A program made the position numbers and the translations under genes. A DNA stretch of 64,000 nucleotides from an uncultured Acidovorax sp. GTDB taxonomy: Bacteria > Pseudomonadota > Gammaproteobacteria > Burkholderiales > Burkholderiaceae_C. The stretch is from positions 1 through 64,000 of the forward strand of contig CAJYKV010000028.1 of assembly GCA_913774955.1 (NCBI GenBank). The letters are read 5' to 3'. The notes under the pieces were generated by a model, which saw only the letters and a program-made list of their open reading frames with translations, did no database searches and had not been told where the DNA came from. This document shows, piece by piece, positions 24,833 to 33,947 of the stretch; within the stretch, counting starts at the first letter, position 1, and the number at the start of each line of letters is the position of its first letter.

Positions 24833-26557
24833 TCACCGCCCGGGGCGGGCGGCCGGTGTGTCCTGCGGTGGCGCCGGGGTGGTGTCCGGTGCCCGGGGCG
24901 GTGATGGCGTCTGCGTGGCTGCCATCTCCAGTTCCGCCGGTGAGGGCTGCGGCGGCAGGGGCGGCACGGGCATGGCCGAGGGGGGCGGCTCTGCGACACC
25001 CAGCGTTTTGTAGAAGCTGGCGAGATGGGCCTTGGCGACGATCCAGCCGTTCAGGCTGGCCCAGGAGATCGCGTTGCCCGCCGCGGCGCGCTGGTAGGGG
25101 TTGCCGTTGTCGGCCATCACCTTGCGCAGCGTGATCAGCGGACCCAGCGGCAGCGTGAGCCCGAAGTTGAGCAGCGCGCGCGCCGTGATGCCCGCCAGCA
25201 TGGTCCGGCGGTCGACGGAGAGGTTCACGACGGTGGCCGCCTCCGCGCCCGGGAGAAAGGATTTGGCCAGCGTGCTGCTCAGGTCGGAGACGGTGTCCGC
25301 CGTGGCGCTGACCATGCGCTGCACGAAGGCGCTGGCCATCATCGACATCGGGCGTGCGAGGTCGGGGGCGATGCCGCGTTCCCTGAGGGCCTGCTCGATC
25401 ACGGGGCCGATCCGCGCATTCACCGCCACGTTCAGCATCGTGCCGCCGATGGCCGTCCACATGTCGTTGAAGCCCGCCATGACCCGCGGACCTTCGCGCT
25501 GCAGCACCGTCGCTCCCGGCAGCGCGATGGTCGCGCCCAGGCGGGGGATGGTTTTCATGGTCTCGCCGACGGCTTCCTTCAGCACGGCGCTGGAAGCGCC
25601 GCCGACGATGCTGGACAGGGCGGCAATGGACTCCCGGGAGGCGTTCCCGCCGCGCGCCGCGACGAGCGCTGCCACGGAGGCCGTCTGCAGCATCCAGGCC
25701 GCGGCATGGGCCGTGAAATAGGTGGTGGCGCGCTGGCCGAAGGTGCCGCCCAGCGCCGCGGCGGTTTCGCGCCACGTGGGCGGCCTCACCTGCGGGGCCT
25801 GCGGATCCGCCGACTCGATGTCGGCGGGCGGGTCGAGGTACATGGCCTCCGTGACGTTCGTCACGACGTTGCCGGGTGCCGCGAGCAGGGTCGATGCCAT
25901 GCTGATCTGATCGGGCCTCAGGGTGAAGCGCCTGCTGCTGTCCGTGGCGGTGGAGTAGGCGCTCGAATCGCGCTGCAGCCGCGCGCGTGGCAAGTGGCCC
26001 GAGCGGTCGCCCAGATAACCGGAGATGTCGTCCGCGGCCGGGAGCGGTGCCGGAGGCCGCGCCTGCCGGCGCAGCGGCAGGTCCGGATCGCCGAAGCTGG
26101 AATCCACGCGCCGGCTGCCCAGGATGGACGCGGTATCGCTTTCGCCGGCGTCGTTGCCGGTTTCCTCCAGGGCGTCGTAGAAGACGTCTTCGCCGGCCCG
26201 GGGCCGCGGCTGCAGGGAGGTCCCCTCGTTCCTGGAGCCCGCTGTCTGATGGGCCGTGTCCTGCAACCGATGCGCCGCCTCGGCCTGGCGCTGCAATCGC
26301 TCGCGCGTGGACATGCGGCTCAGCCCCAGCCGGTGCTGCATCGAGTATTGCCGGGGGGTGGTCAGGGAGCGCGCTGCCGCGGATTCTTCCCGGGCCGCGC
26401 CGCCTTCTCGCGCCTGCAGCCCGGGCGGGGCCTGCAGGGCCGGTGCGGAAGGGTTGCGGGACAGCGGCGCGTCCGGGCCGCGCTCTCCTTCGGCGGTGGC
26501 GAACGTCTGGACGGACGAGACACTGGAATTGCGGCTGACCGAGGGAGGGGACGCCAT
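24833..26557 (-). CDS. Candidate type III secreted effector
   Basis: A 574-residue protein. The first 50 residues are rich in Ser/Thr/Ala/Pro with few acidic residues (MASPPSVSRNSSVSSVQTFA), as in type III secretion signals. Residues 50-230 are disordered, polar and Arg-rich. Residues about 250-500 are Ala-rich helices with several hydrophobic stretches (AAWMLQTASVAALVAARGG, GTMLNVAVNARIGPV, LLNFGLTLPLGPLITL), suggesting membrane association in the host. The tail (about 520-574) is Pro-rich. I cannot name the effector family; a translocator-like role is also possible. It starts 10 bases after the chaperone gene, and a PIP box precedes the pair, so HrpX-type control is expected. Confidence 0.75.
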   Translation of the reverse strand: MASPPSVSRNSSVSSVQTFATAEGERGPDAPLSRNPSAPALQAPPGLQAREGGAAREESAAARSLTTPRQYSMQHRLGLSRMSTRERLQRQAEAAHRLQDTAHQTAGSRNEGTSLQPRPRAGEDVFYDALEETGNDAGESDTASILGSRRVDSSFGDPDLPLRRQARPPAPLPAADDISGYLGDRSGHLPRARLQRDSSAYSTATDSSRRFTLRPDQISMASTLLAAPGNVVTNVTEAMYLDPPADIESADPQAPQVRPPTWRETAAALGGTFGQRATTYFTAHAAAWMLQTASVAALVAARGGNASRESIAALSSIVGGASSAVLKEAVGETMKTIPRLGATIALPGATVLQREGPRVMAGFNDMWTAIGGTMLNVAVNARIGPVIEQALRERGIAPDLARPMSMMASAFVQRMVSATADTVSDLSSTLAKSFLPGAEAATVVNLSVDRRTMLAGITARALLNFGLTLPLGPLITLRKVMADNGNPYQRAAAGNAISWASLNGWIVAKAHLASFYKTLGVAEPPPSAMPVPPLPPQPSPAELEMAATQTPSPPRAPDTTPAPPQDTPAARPGR

Positions 26558-26567
26558 GGCATTCTCC

Positions 26568-27047
26568 TCAGCGGCTGGCGGGGGCAGGAGCCAGGGTGGC
26601 TGGCGCGGAAGGCGCCATCGCCGTGCCGCCCTGCGCCCGCGTGAAGCCCTGCGTGGCCTTCCAGACCGCGGCGGATTCGGCCATCCGGTCCAGCACGCCG
26701 TAGAGCACGTCGGCGCTCAGTTCCGCGATCGGCAGCGGCATGTCCATGACGAGGCCGGGACCGTCCAGCTGCATGCCCGCGACCGGACCGAGGCTTCCGG
26801 CCGACAGGGCATTGCTGCGCAGGAGCATTTCGCACACCTGCAGTTGCGCGTCCTGCGGGACCGTGCCCAGTTCGCTGCGCAGCACGATCATGCCGGTGGC
26901 CCCGTCGCCGGGGGGCTGTTGCAGGGAGAACGTCTGGCCGTTCACGTCGAACGGCAGGCCCGAAAGCCATTGCTCCGGCGTGGCCTGGACGCCCAGGGCG
27001 TGCGCCACGGTGTGGAGCACGGAGCGGATATCTGCAGGGTGGCCCAT
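26568..27047 (-). CDS. Type III secretion chaperone (CesT family)
   Basis: A 159-residue protein. It follows the CesT plan: an N-terminal helix (ADIRSVLHTVAHALG), strands around GLPFDVNGQTFSLQQ and MIVLRSELGTV, then QVCEMLLRSNALSAG and LDGPGLVMDMPLPIAELSAD, and a C-terminal helix (LYGVLDRMAESAAVWKATQG). Such chaperones are small acidic dimers that bind the N-terminal part of a cognate effector and deliver it to the injectisome. The gene immediately downstream encodes the likely client. Its N-terminus reads MGHPADIRSV, with a PIP box ending about 108 bases upstream. Confidence 0.85.
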   Translation of the reverse strand: MGHPADIRSVLHTVAHALGVQATPEQWLSGLPFDVNGQTFSLQQPPGDGATGMIVLRSELGTVPQDAQLQVCEMLLRSNALSAGSLGPVAGMQLDGPGLVMDMPLPIAELSADVLYGVLDRMAESAAVWKATQGFTRAQGGTAMAPSAPATLAPAPASR

Positions 27048-27154
27048 TTCGTTTGCCTTTCCTTCGTGGTCATGGAGAAGAGATCGCGGGTCTCACCGCC
27101 CGGAGGCGGTTTCGCGCAATTTCCTTTCAAGCCCATGCAGGCGACGCACGGAAA

Positions 27155-27179
27155 ACGAACCGAAGGGTGGCAAAGCGAA
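27155..27179 (-). promoter_or_regulatory. PIP box (HrpX/HrpB-type regulator site)
   Basis: On the minus strand the sequence is TTCGC-N15-TTCGT, matching the plant-inducible promoter consensus TTCGB-N15-TTCGB. A GAAATT lies 31 bases further downstream, one mismatch from the YANNNT -10 expected 30-32 bases after a PIP box. It lies between the iclR-type gene and the chaperone gene and is oriented towards the latter. Confidence 0.75.
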
Positions 27180-27193
27180 GCCGGGCGGCTCCC

Positions 27194-28039
27194 TCAGCCG
27201 CGGCGCGTGCCCAGCAGCCGGGAGATGGTCTCGGCCGTGCGCAGCAGCGCGGGCAGCAGTTCGCGCTGCATCACCTTCGCGCTCGTGCGATTGGCTTGGC
27301 CGCTGATGTTGAGCGCGGCCACGGTGCGGCCCGCGCGGTCGCGCAGCGGCGCGGCGACGGAGATCAGGCCTTCCTCGAGTTCCTGGTCGATCAGGCACCA
27401 GCCCTGCGTCCGGGCGGCCCGGATGCGCGCGAGCAGGTCCGCGTCGTCGAGCGCGGTGCGCGGCGTGAAGCGGCGGCGCGGCAGGTCGCGCAGCAGGGCC
27501 GCGAGCCGTTCCTCGGGCAGGTCGGCGAGCAGCATGCGGCCCATCGACGTCCAGAACGCCGGCAGGCGCGAGCCCACGCCGAGGTTGGTGCTCATGATCT
27601 TGTGGGTGTGCACGCGCAGCACGTAGACGATGTCGTGGCCGTCGAGCACGGCGGCGGAGCACGACTCGCGCACCTGGTCGGCCAGCGCCTCCATCGAGGG
27701 CTCCGCCAGGTCCCAGATGGGCATGGACGACAGATAGGCGAACCCCAGGTCGAGGATGCGCGGCGTGAGGCGGAACAGCCGGCCGTCGCTCTCCACGTAG
27801 CCGAGCGTCTGCAGCGTGAGCAGGATGCGGCGGGCCCCGGCGCGCGTGAGGCCGGAGGCGGCGGCCACCTCGCTCAGCGTCTGCTGGGGCGCGGCGGCGC
27901 TGAAGGAGCGGATCACCGCGAGGCCGCGCGCGAACGACTGCACGTAGCTGTCCCCGGGCCGCGGCGAGGCCTCCGGACCGGGCGTTTCCGGGTGGGCGTC
28001 GGCATCAGGGTTTTCCATGAGAGGGGGATCGCTTTGCAT
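27194..28039 (-). CDS. pcaR: IclR-family regulator of the beta-ketoadipate pathway (PcaR/PcaU type)
   Basis: A 281-residue protein. A winged helix-turn-helix (about 32-95, SFARGLAVIRSFS, TLSEVAAASGLTRAGARRIL) is followed by the IclR effector domain (about 110-275) with DGHDIVYVLRVH and the C-terminal signature LISVAAPLRDRAGRTVAALNISG. This subgroup regulates protocatechuate/catechol genes and responds to beta-ketoadipate or protocatechuate. It is divergent from pcaI, with a PcaU-type triple repeat in the 103 bases between them. The symbol follows from family and position. The start at 28039 is the first Met; a second Met eight codons later is possible. Confidence 0.88.
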   Translation of the reverse strand: MQSDPPLMENPDADAHPETPGPEASPRPGDSYVQSFARGLAVIRSFSAAAPQQTLSEVAAASGLTRAGARRILLTLQTLGYVESDGRLFRLTPRILDLGFAYLSSMPIWDLAEPSMEALADQVRESCSAAVLDGHDIVYVLRVHTHKIMSTNLGVGSRLPAFWTSMGRMLLADLPEERLAALLRDLPRRRFTPRTALDDADLLARIRAARTQGWCLIDQELEEGLISVAAPLRDRAGRTVAALNISGQANRTSAKVMQRELLPALLRTAETISRLLGTRRG

Positions 28040-28063
28040 GGCGTGTGGCGTATGATTCTTTTA

Positions 28064-28090
28064 GCGAACAATTGTTCTATATGCGAACAA
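28064..28090. promoter_or_regulatory. PcaR/PcaU operator: palindrome plus direct repeat
   Basis: GAACAATTGTTC (28066-28077) is a perfect 12-base palindrome. GCGAACAA at 28064-28071 recurs at 28083-28090, 19 bases apart, on the same strand. Two inverted copies and one direct copy of about 10 bases is the reported layout of the PcaU site in Acinetobacter. It lies between the divergent iclR-type gene and pcaI and probably controls both. Confidence 0.75.
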
Positions 28091-28142
28091 AAGCATACCC
28101 GGTTTTATGGGATGCGAGGCGTTCGGAACGAAGGACTTTTCC

Positions 28143-28844
28143 ATGATCGACAAACTGACCGACTCGGTGGCCGAGGCCCTGGCGGACGTGCGGGATGGTG
28201 CCACGGTGCTGATCGGGGGCTTCGGCACCGCGGGTATCCCGGGCGAGCTGATCGACGGCCTGATCGCCCAGGGCGCGCGCGACCTCACAGTGGTCAACAA
28301 CAACGCCGGCAACGGCGACACGGGCCTGGCCGCGCTGCTCAAGACGGGCCGCGTGCGCAAGATCATCTGCAGCTTTCCCCGCCAGGTGGACAGCCACGTC
28401 TTCGACGGCCTCTACCGCAGCGGCCAGCTGGAGCTGGAACTGGTGCCCCAGGGCAATCTGGCCGAGCGCCTGCGCGCGGCCGGTGCCGGCATCGGCGCGT
28501 TCTTCTGCCCCACGGCCTACGGCACCGAACTGGCCAAGGGCAAGGAAACGCGCGAGATCGACGGCCGGCAGTACGTGCTGGAGTACCCGATCCACGGCGA
28601 TGTGGCGCTCATCAAGGCCGAGCGCGGCGACCGCTGGGGCAACCTGACCTACCGCATGTCGGCGCGCAACTTCGGCCCGGTCATGGCGACGGCCGCGCGC
28701 TGCACGGTCGCCACGGTGCACGAGGTGGTGGAGCTCGGCGCGCTGGACCCGGAAGCCATCGTCACGCCCGGCATCTACGTGAGCCGCGTGGTGAAGATCG
28801 ACCGCGTGGCCACCCAGGCCGGCGGCTTCAAGAAATCGGCCTGA
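28143..28844 (+). CDS. pcaI: 3-oxoadipate CoA-transferase, alpha subunit
   Basis: A 233-residue protein. It is the A subunit of a class I CoA transferase, with GGFGTAGIP near residue 28, VVNNNAGNGDTGLAALLKTG, and PHEVVE-like late region VATVHEVVELG. With PcaJ it moves CoA from succinyl-CoA to 3-oxoadipate, giving 3-oxoadipyl-CoA. The ATG at 28143 (MIDKLTDSV) is preferred over an upstream ATG at 28107, because family members begin here. pcaJ starts 29 bases downstream. Confidence 0.93.
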   Translation: MIDKLTDSVAEALADVRDGATVLIGGFGTAGIPGELIDGLIAQGARDLTVVNNNAGNGDTGLAALLKTGRVRKIICSFPRQVDSHVFDGLYRSGQLELELVPQGNLAERLRAAGAGIGAFFCPTAYGTELAKGKETREIDGRQYVLEYPIHGDVALIKAERGDRWGNLTYRMSARNFGPVMATAARCTVATVHEVVELGALDPEAIVTPGIYVSRVVKIDRVATQAGGFKKSA

Positions 28845-28873
28845 CGCGCACCGCGCGCCGTGGAGAAGACAGC

Positions 28874-29521
28874 ATGAGCAGCTACCAGAAACGAAGCAAG
28901 GACGAACTCGCCCGCCGCGTGGCGCAGGACATCCACGACGGCGCCGTCGTGAACCTGGGCATCGGCCAGCCGACGCTCGTGGCCAACCACATTCCCGAAG
29001 GCCGCGAGGTCATCCTGCAGAGCGAGAACGGCATCCTGGGCATGGGCCCGGCGCCGGCCGCGGGCGAGGAGGACTACGACCTGATCAACGCGGGCAAGCA
29101 GCCCGTCACGCTGCTGTTGGGCGGCGCCTACTTCCACCATGCCGACAGCTTCGGGATGATGCGCGGCGGCCACCTGGACATCTGCGTGCTGGGCGCCTTC
29201 CAGGTGTCGGCCACGGGCGACCTGGCCAACTGGAGCACCGGCGAGCCCGGCGCCATCCCCGCCGTGGGCGGCGCGATGGACCTCGCGATCGGCGCCAAGC
29301 AGACCTGGGTGATGATGGACCTGCTCACCAAGCAGGGCCAGCCGAAGATCGTCGCGCAGTGCACCTACCCGCTCACCGGCATCGGCTGCGTGAAGCGCAT
29401 CTACACCGACCTGGCCACGCTGGCCTGCACGCCCGAGGGCCTGGTGTTCGTCGATGCCGTGCCGGGCCTGGACCGCGCCGCGCTCGAACAGCTGATCGGG
29501 CTGCCCATCCGGGCCGCCTGA
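28874..29521 (+). CDS. pcaJ: 3-oxoadipate CoA-transferase, beta subunit
   Basis: A 215-residue protein. The SENG motif (QSENGILGMG, around residue 50) carries the catalytic Glu that forms the CoA thioester. Other family marks are NLGIGQPTLVANHIP, GGHLDICVLGAFQVS, GDLANW and VGGAMDLAIGAK. It completes the PcaIJ transferase of the beta-ketoadipate pathway. The start is preceded by GGAGAAGA. pcaF follows after 43 bases. Confidence 0.95.
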   Translation: MSSYQKRSKDELARRVAQDIHDGAVVNLGIGQPTLVANHIPEGREVILQSENGILGMGPAPAAGEEDYDLINAGKQPVTLLLGGAYFHHADSFGMMRGGHLDICVLGAFQVSATGDLANWSTGEPGAIPAVGGAMDLAIGAKQTWVMMDLLTKQGQPKIVAQCTYPLTGIGCVKRIYTDLATLACTPEGLVFVDAVPGLDRAALEQLIGLPIRAA

Positions 29522-29564
29522 CCGACACCGACACCGACCCGACATTCCACAGGAGACGAAACCC

Positions 29565-30776
<1,212 letters not shown>

Positions 30777-30787
30777 GCGGGGGCGCC

Positions 30788-31585
30788 ATGACCGACGACC
30801 TGCTCCAGACCGCCGCGGGACGGTTCCGCGTGCGGGTGGAAGGGCCCGCGGAAGCGCCGGCCCTGGTGTTCTCCAATTCGCTGGGCACCACGCTGGAGAT
30901 GTGGGACGCGCAGGCCGAACGGTTCGCGCGCACCCACCGCGTGGTGCGCTACGACACCCGCGGCCATGGCGGCAGCGTGGTGTCGCCGGGCCCGTACACG
31001 GCGGAACAGCTCGGCGGCGACGTGGTCGCGCTGCTGGATGTCCTGGGCATCGAGCGCGCGAGCTTCTGCGGCATCTCGATGGGAGGCCTCACGGGCCTCT
31101 GGCTGGGCGTGAACGCGCCGCAGCGCCTGGAACGCCTGGTGGTGGCCAACAGCGCCGCGAAGATCGGCACGGCCGACGGTTGGGTCACGCGGGCCGCGCT
31201 GGTGCGCGAGAAGGGCGCAGCCGGCATGGCCGAACTCGCGGCCTCCGCGCCCGGGCGCTGGTTCACCGATGCCTTCGCCGCCGCGCAGCCCGAAGTGGTG
31301 CGGCGCGCCCAGGGCTGGCTGGCCGGCATCGCGCCGGAAGGCTATGCCGCCTGCTGCGAAGCGCTGGCGCAGGCCGACCTGCGCGGCGCGATCGGCGCCA
31401 TCACCGTGCCGACCCTGCTGATTGCCGGCCAGGCCGATCCGGTCACCACGGTGGCGGATGCGCAGGCCATGCAGGCCGCCGTCGCGGGCGCGCGGCTGGC
31501 CGGGCTGCCGGCATCGCACTTGTCGAACCTCGAAGCGCCGCAGGCTTTCGACACCGCGCTCGCGGATTTCCTGCAGAGGGACTAG
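30788..31585 (+). CDS. pcaD: 3-oxoadipate enol-lactonase (alpha/beta hydrolase)
   Basis: A 265-residue alpha/beta hydrolase. Ser97 sits in the nucleophile elbow GISMGG, the acid in AGQADPVT and the His in PASHLSNLE. The N-terminal VFSNSLGTTLEMWDAQAE and RYDTRGHGGS are marks of PcaD. It hydrolyses 3-oxoadipate enol-lactone to 3-oxoadipate, feeding PcaIJ. I start at ATG 30788, with a GGGGGC-type ribosome site just before it; a GTG at 30773 overlapping the pcaF stop is an alternative. The cyclase gene follows after 10 bases. Confidence 0.92.
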   Translation: MTDDLLQTAAGRFRVRVEGPAEAPALVFSNSLGTTLEMWDAQAERFARTHRVVRYDTRGHGGSVVSPGPYTAEQLGGDVVALLDVLGIERASFCGISMGGLTGLWLGVNAPQRLERLVVANSAAKIGTADGWVTRAALVREKGAAGMAELAASAPGRWFTDAFAAAQPEVVRRAQGWLAGIAPEGYAACCEALAQADLRGAIGAITVPTLLIAGQADPVTTVADAQAMQAAVAGARLAGLPASHLSNLEAPQAFDTALADFLQRD

Positions 31586-31595
31586 GACCGCATCC

Positions 31596-32669
31596 ATGGA
31601 ACAGCCACAGCCTTCCAACCCCCGCTGGAAGCACCGCCCGCCCGGCTCCACGTGGGGCGATTTCGGGCCCGACGACCAGCGGGGCCGCCTGAACCTGCTC
31701 ACACCCGAGAAGGTGCGCCAGGGTGTGGCGGAGGTGCGCGAGGGCCTGGCCTTCGCGCTCAGCCTGCCGCTGGACTATCCGGGCGGCAGCGCGCTCAATC
31801 CGAACCGCCACCCGCCGGTGCTGCGGCCCACGCTGCGCAAGGGGCTGGTCAACTTCAATTGCCTGATGGCCGAACTGGAGCCGGGCCGCACCGATGTGAT
31901 GTCGGACGACCTGGCCATCCTCTATCTGCAGTATTCGACGCAGTGGGACAGCCTGGCGCACGCCGGCTCGATGTTCGACGCCAACGGCGACGGCCTGCCC
32001 GAAGCGCTCTACTACAACGGCTTCGCCGCGGGGCGGCACATCGTCGGCCCGCAGGACGTGGGCGACACGGGCGTTCCGGCCACGCCGGGCACGGCCGGCG
32101 CCAGCACATCGGCCGCGCACGCCCTGGGCATCGAGAACATGGCCCGCACGGGCGTGCAGGGCCGCGGCGTGATGATCGACCTGCGTGCCCACCTGGGCGA
32201 CGCGCGCACGCTTGTCGGCTACGACACGCTGATGCGCGTGCTGGACGCCGACGGCGTGGCGGTGGACGCGGGCGACATCGTCTGCCTGCACACCGGCTTC
32301 GCCGACGTGGTGCTGGGCATGCGCCGCCACCCCGATCCGGCGGTGCTGCAGGGCGCCTGCGCGGTGCTGGACGGCCGCGACGGGAAGCTGCTGCAGTGGA
32401 TCACCGACAGCCAGCTCGCCGCCATCGCGGCCGACAACTACGCCGTCGAAGGGCTGCCCGCACGGCCCGGCCCCGCATGCTGCGCGGCGCTGCCGCTGCA
32501 CGAGCACTGCCTCTTCAAGCTCGGCGTGCACCTGGGCGAGCTGTGGCACCTCACGCCGCTGGCCGAATGGCTGCGTGCCCATGGTCGCCACCGCTTCCTG
32601 CTGACGGCGCCGCCGCTGAACCTGCCCGGCGCCGTGGGCTCGCCCGTGACGCCCGTCGCCACGGTCTGA
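31596..32669 (+). CDS. Cyclase family protein (kynurenine formamidase-like, metal dependent)
   Basis: A 357-residue protein of the cyclase/formamidase fold. Recognisable parts are GDFGPDDQRGRLNLLTPEKV near the N-terminus, LQYSTQWDSLAHAGSMFD where the metal-binding His cluster is expected (H in the LAHAG element), GVMIDLRAHLGD, GDIVCLHTGFAD, and the late LPLHEHCLFKLGVHLGELWHL. Family members hydrolyse amides or lactones; a lactone or ring-opened intermediate would suit this cluster. The classical HxGTHxD motif is changed here to a WDSLAHAG form, common to a longer subgroup. Function in the pathway is not known. Confidence 0.85.
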   Translation: MEQPQPSNPRWKHRPPGSTWGDFGPDDQRGRLNLLTPEKVRQGVAEVREGLAFALSLPLDYPGGSALNPNRHPPVLRPTLRKGLVNFNCLMAELEPGRTDVMSDDLAILYLQYSTQWDSLAHAGSMFDANGDGLPEALYYNGFAAGRHIVGPQDVGDTGVPATPGTAGASTSAAHALGIENMARTGVQGRGVMIDLRAHLGDARTLVGYDTLMRVLDADGVAVDAGDIVCLHTGFADVVLGMRRHPDPAVLQGACAVLDGRDGKLLQWITDSQLAAIAADNYAVEGLPARPGPACCAALPLHEHCLFKLGVHLGELWHLTPLAEWLRAHGRHRFLLTAPPLNLPGAVGSPVTPVATV

Positions 32670-32798
32670 CGCCTGCCTGCCCGCCACCTGCGGGGCCGCG
32701 GCCCCGTGGGCGCGGTTCCTTTCCCGATGAACCCACGCTGCCGCCACCAGGCCGGCGGCCGCCATGTGCCGGCCTGCCGCGCACGGAGAGAACACGCC

Positions 32799-33095
32799 AT
32801 GCCTTTCATCATCGAAACCTTCGACAAGCCCGGCCACCAGCACGTGCGCCAGGCCACGCGCGCCGCGCACCTGGAGTTCCTCGACCGCCACAAGGCCCTG
32901 CTGCTGGCCTGCGGCGCCAAGCTGGACGACGACGGCAAAGACCTGGGCGGTGGCCTCTACGTGGTGGCGCTGGATTCGCGCGAGGAGGCGCAGCGCTTCA
33001 TCGAATCCGACCCGTTCCATGCCGCCGGCCTGTTCGAGCGCGTGGTGCTCACACGCTGGCGCAAGGCGTACGTCGACGGGCAGTGCCACCTGTGA
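32799..33095 (+). CDS. YciI family protein
   Basis: A 98-residue dimeric alpha+beta barrel-type protein (MPFIIETFDKPGH at the start, then RQATRAAHLEFLDRH and GGLYVVALDSREEAQRFIESDPF, the family core). The His/Asp pair of YciI proteins is present. The fold is close to muconolactone isomerase, so it could act on a lactone in the same pathway; that is inference. It begins 129 bases after the cyclase gene, with an ACGGAGAG ribosome site. The SDR gene follows closely. Confidence 0.88.
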   Translation: MPFIIETFDKPGHQHVRQATRAAHLEFLDRHKALLLACGAKLDDDGKDLGGGLYVVALDSREEAQRFIESDPFHAAGLFERVVLTRWRKAYVDGQCHL

Positions 33096-33142
33096 GCCAG
33101 ACGCTGCCGCGCGGCACCCCTTATTCCCCCGAAGGATTTCCC

Positions 33143-33877
33143 ATGACGACTTCCACTGCTTCTTCCACGCGCGAGCGCGTCCTCATCACCGGCGGCGGTG
33201 CCGGCATCGGCGCGGCCACGGCCGAGCGCTGCCGCGCCGACGGCTACGAGCCGGTCGTCATCGACCGCGTGGTGGACCACGTGCCCGGCGGCATCCAGGC
33301 GGACCTGTCCAACCCCGCCGAAACCGCGCGCGCGCTGCAGCAGGCGCTCGCCGGCGGCCCGATCACGCGGCTGGTCAACAACGTCGGCATCGTGGTGCCG
33401 GCCGAGGCGGCCGACCAGACGCTGGAGCAGTTCGACCTCGCCGTCGCGCTGAACCTGCGCTGCAGCCTGCAGTGCATGCAGGCGCTGCTGCCGGGCATGC
33501 AGGCCGCCGGCTTCGGCCGCATCGTGAACATGTCCTCGCGCGCCGCGCTCGGCAAGGAGCTGCGCACCGCGTACTCGGCCACCAAGGCCGGTCTGATCGG
33601 CATGACGCGCGTCTGGGCGCTGGAACTGGGACGCCACGGCATCACGGCCAACGCGATCGGCCCCGGGCCCATCCGCACGGAGCTGTTCGACCGTGCCAAC
33701 CCGCCCGGCGCGCCGCGCACGCAGGCCATCATCGATGCGGTGCCCGTGAAGCGCGTGGGCACGCCCGACGACGTGGCGCATGCCGTGTCGTACCTGCTCG
33801 ACGAGCGCAGCGGCTTCGTCACGGGGCAGGTGCTGTACGTCTGCGGCGGAATGACCGTCGGAGTCGCGGGGGTCTGA
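33143..33877 (+). CDS. SDR-family oxidoreductase (FabG-like)
   Basis: A 244-residue classical short-chain dehydrogenase. The nucleotide site TGGGAGIG is at residues 16-23, NNVG follows near 85, and the catalytic set is NMSSRAA (Ser), Tyr144 and Lys148 in AYSATKAG. The C-terminal FVTGQVLYVCGGM is the usual FabG-type end. It would oxidise or reduce an alcohol or ketone, probably in a side route feeding the beta-ketoadipate pathway; the substrate cannot be predicted. GAAGGA precedes the start by 6 bases. Confidence 0.92.
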   Translation: MTTSTASSTRERVLITGGGAGIGAATAERCRADGYEPVVIDRVVDHVPGGIQADLSNPAETARALQQALAGGPITRLVNNVGIVVPAEAADQTLEQFDLAVALNLRCSLQCMQALLPGMQAAGFGRIVNMSSRAALGKELRTAYSATKAGLIGMTRVWALELGRHGITANAIGPGPIRTELFDRANPPGAPRTQAIIDAVPVKRVGTPDDVAHAVSYLLDERSGFVTGQVLYVCGGMTVGVAGV

Positions 33878-33947
33878 CGGCCACCGAGCATCCACGGCTT
33901 CTCTCTTCGTTTCTCAGAAATCCACAACACCAAAGAGACAACTCCCG

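Noticed and set aside
28107-28142. Upstream ATG for pcaI adding 12 residues
   Set aside because: The extra residues (MGCEAFGTKDFS) are not family-like, and the ATG at 28143 begins the conserved region.
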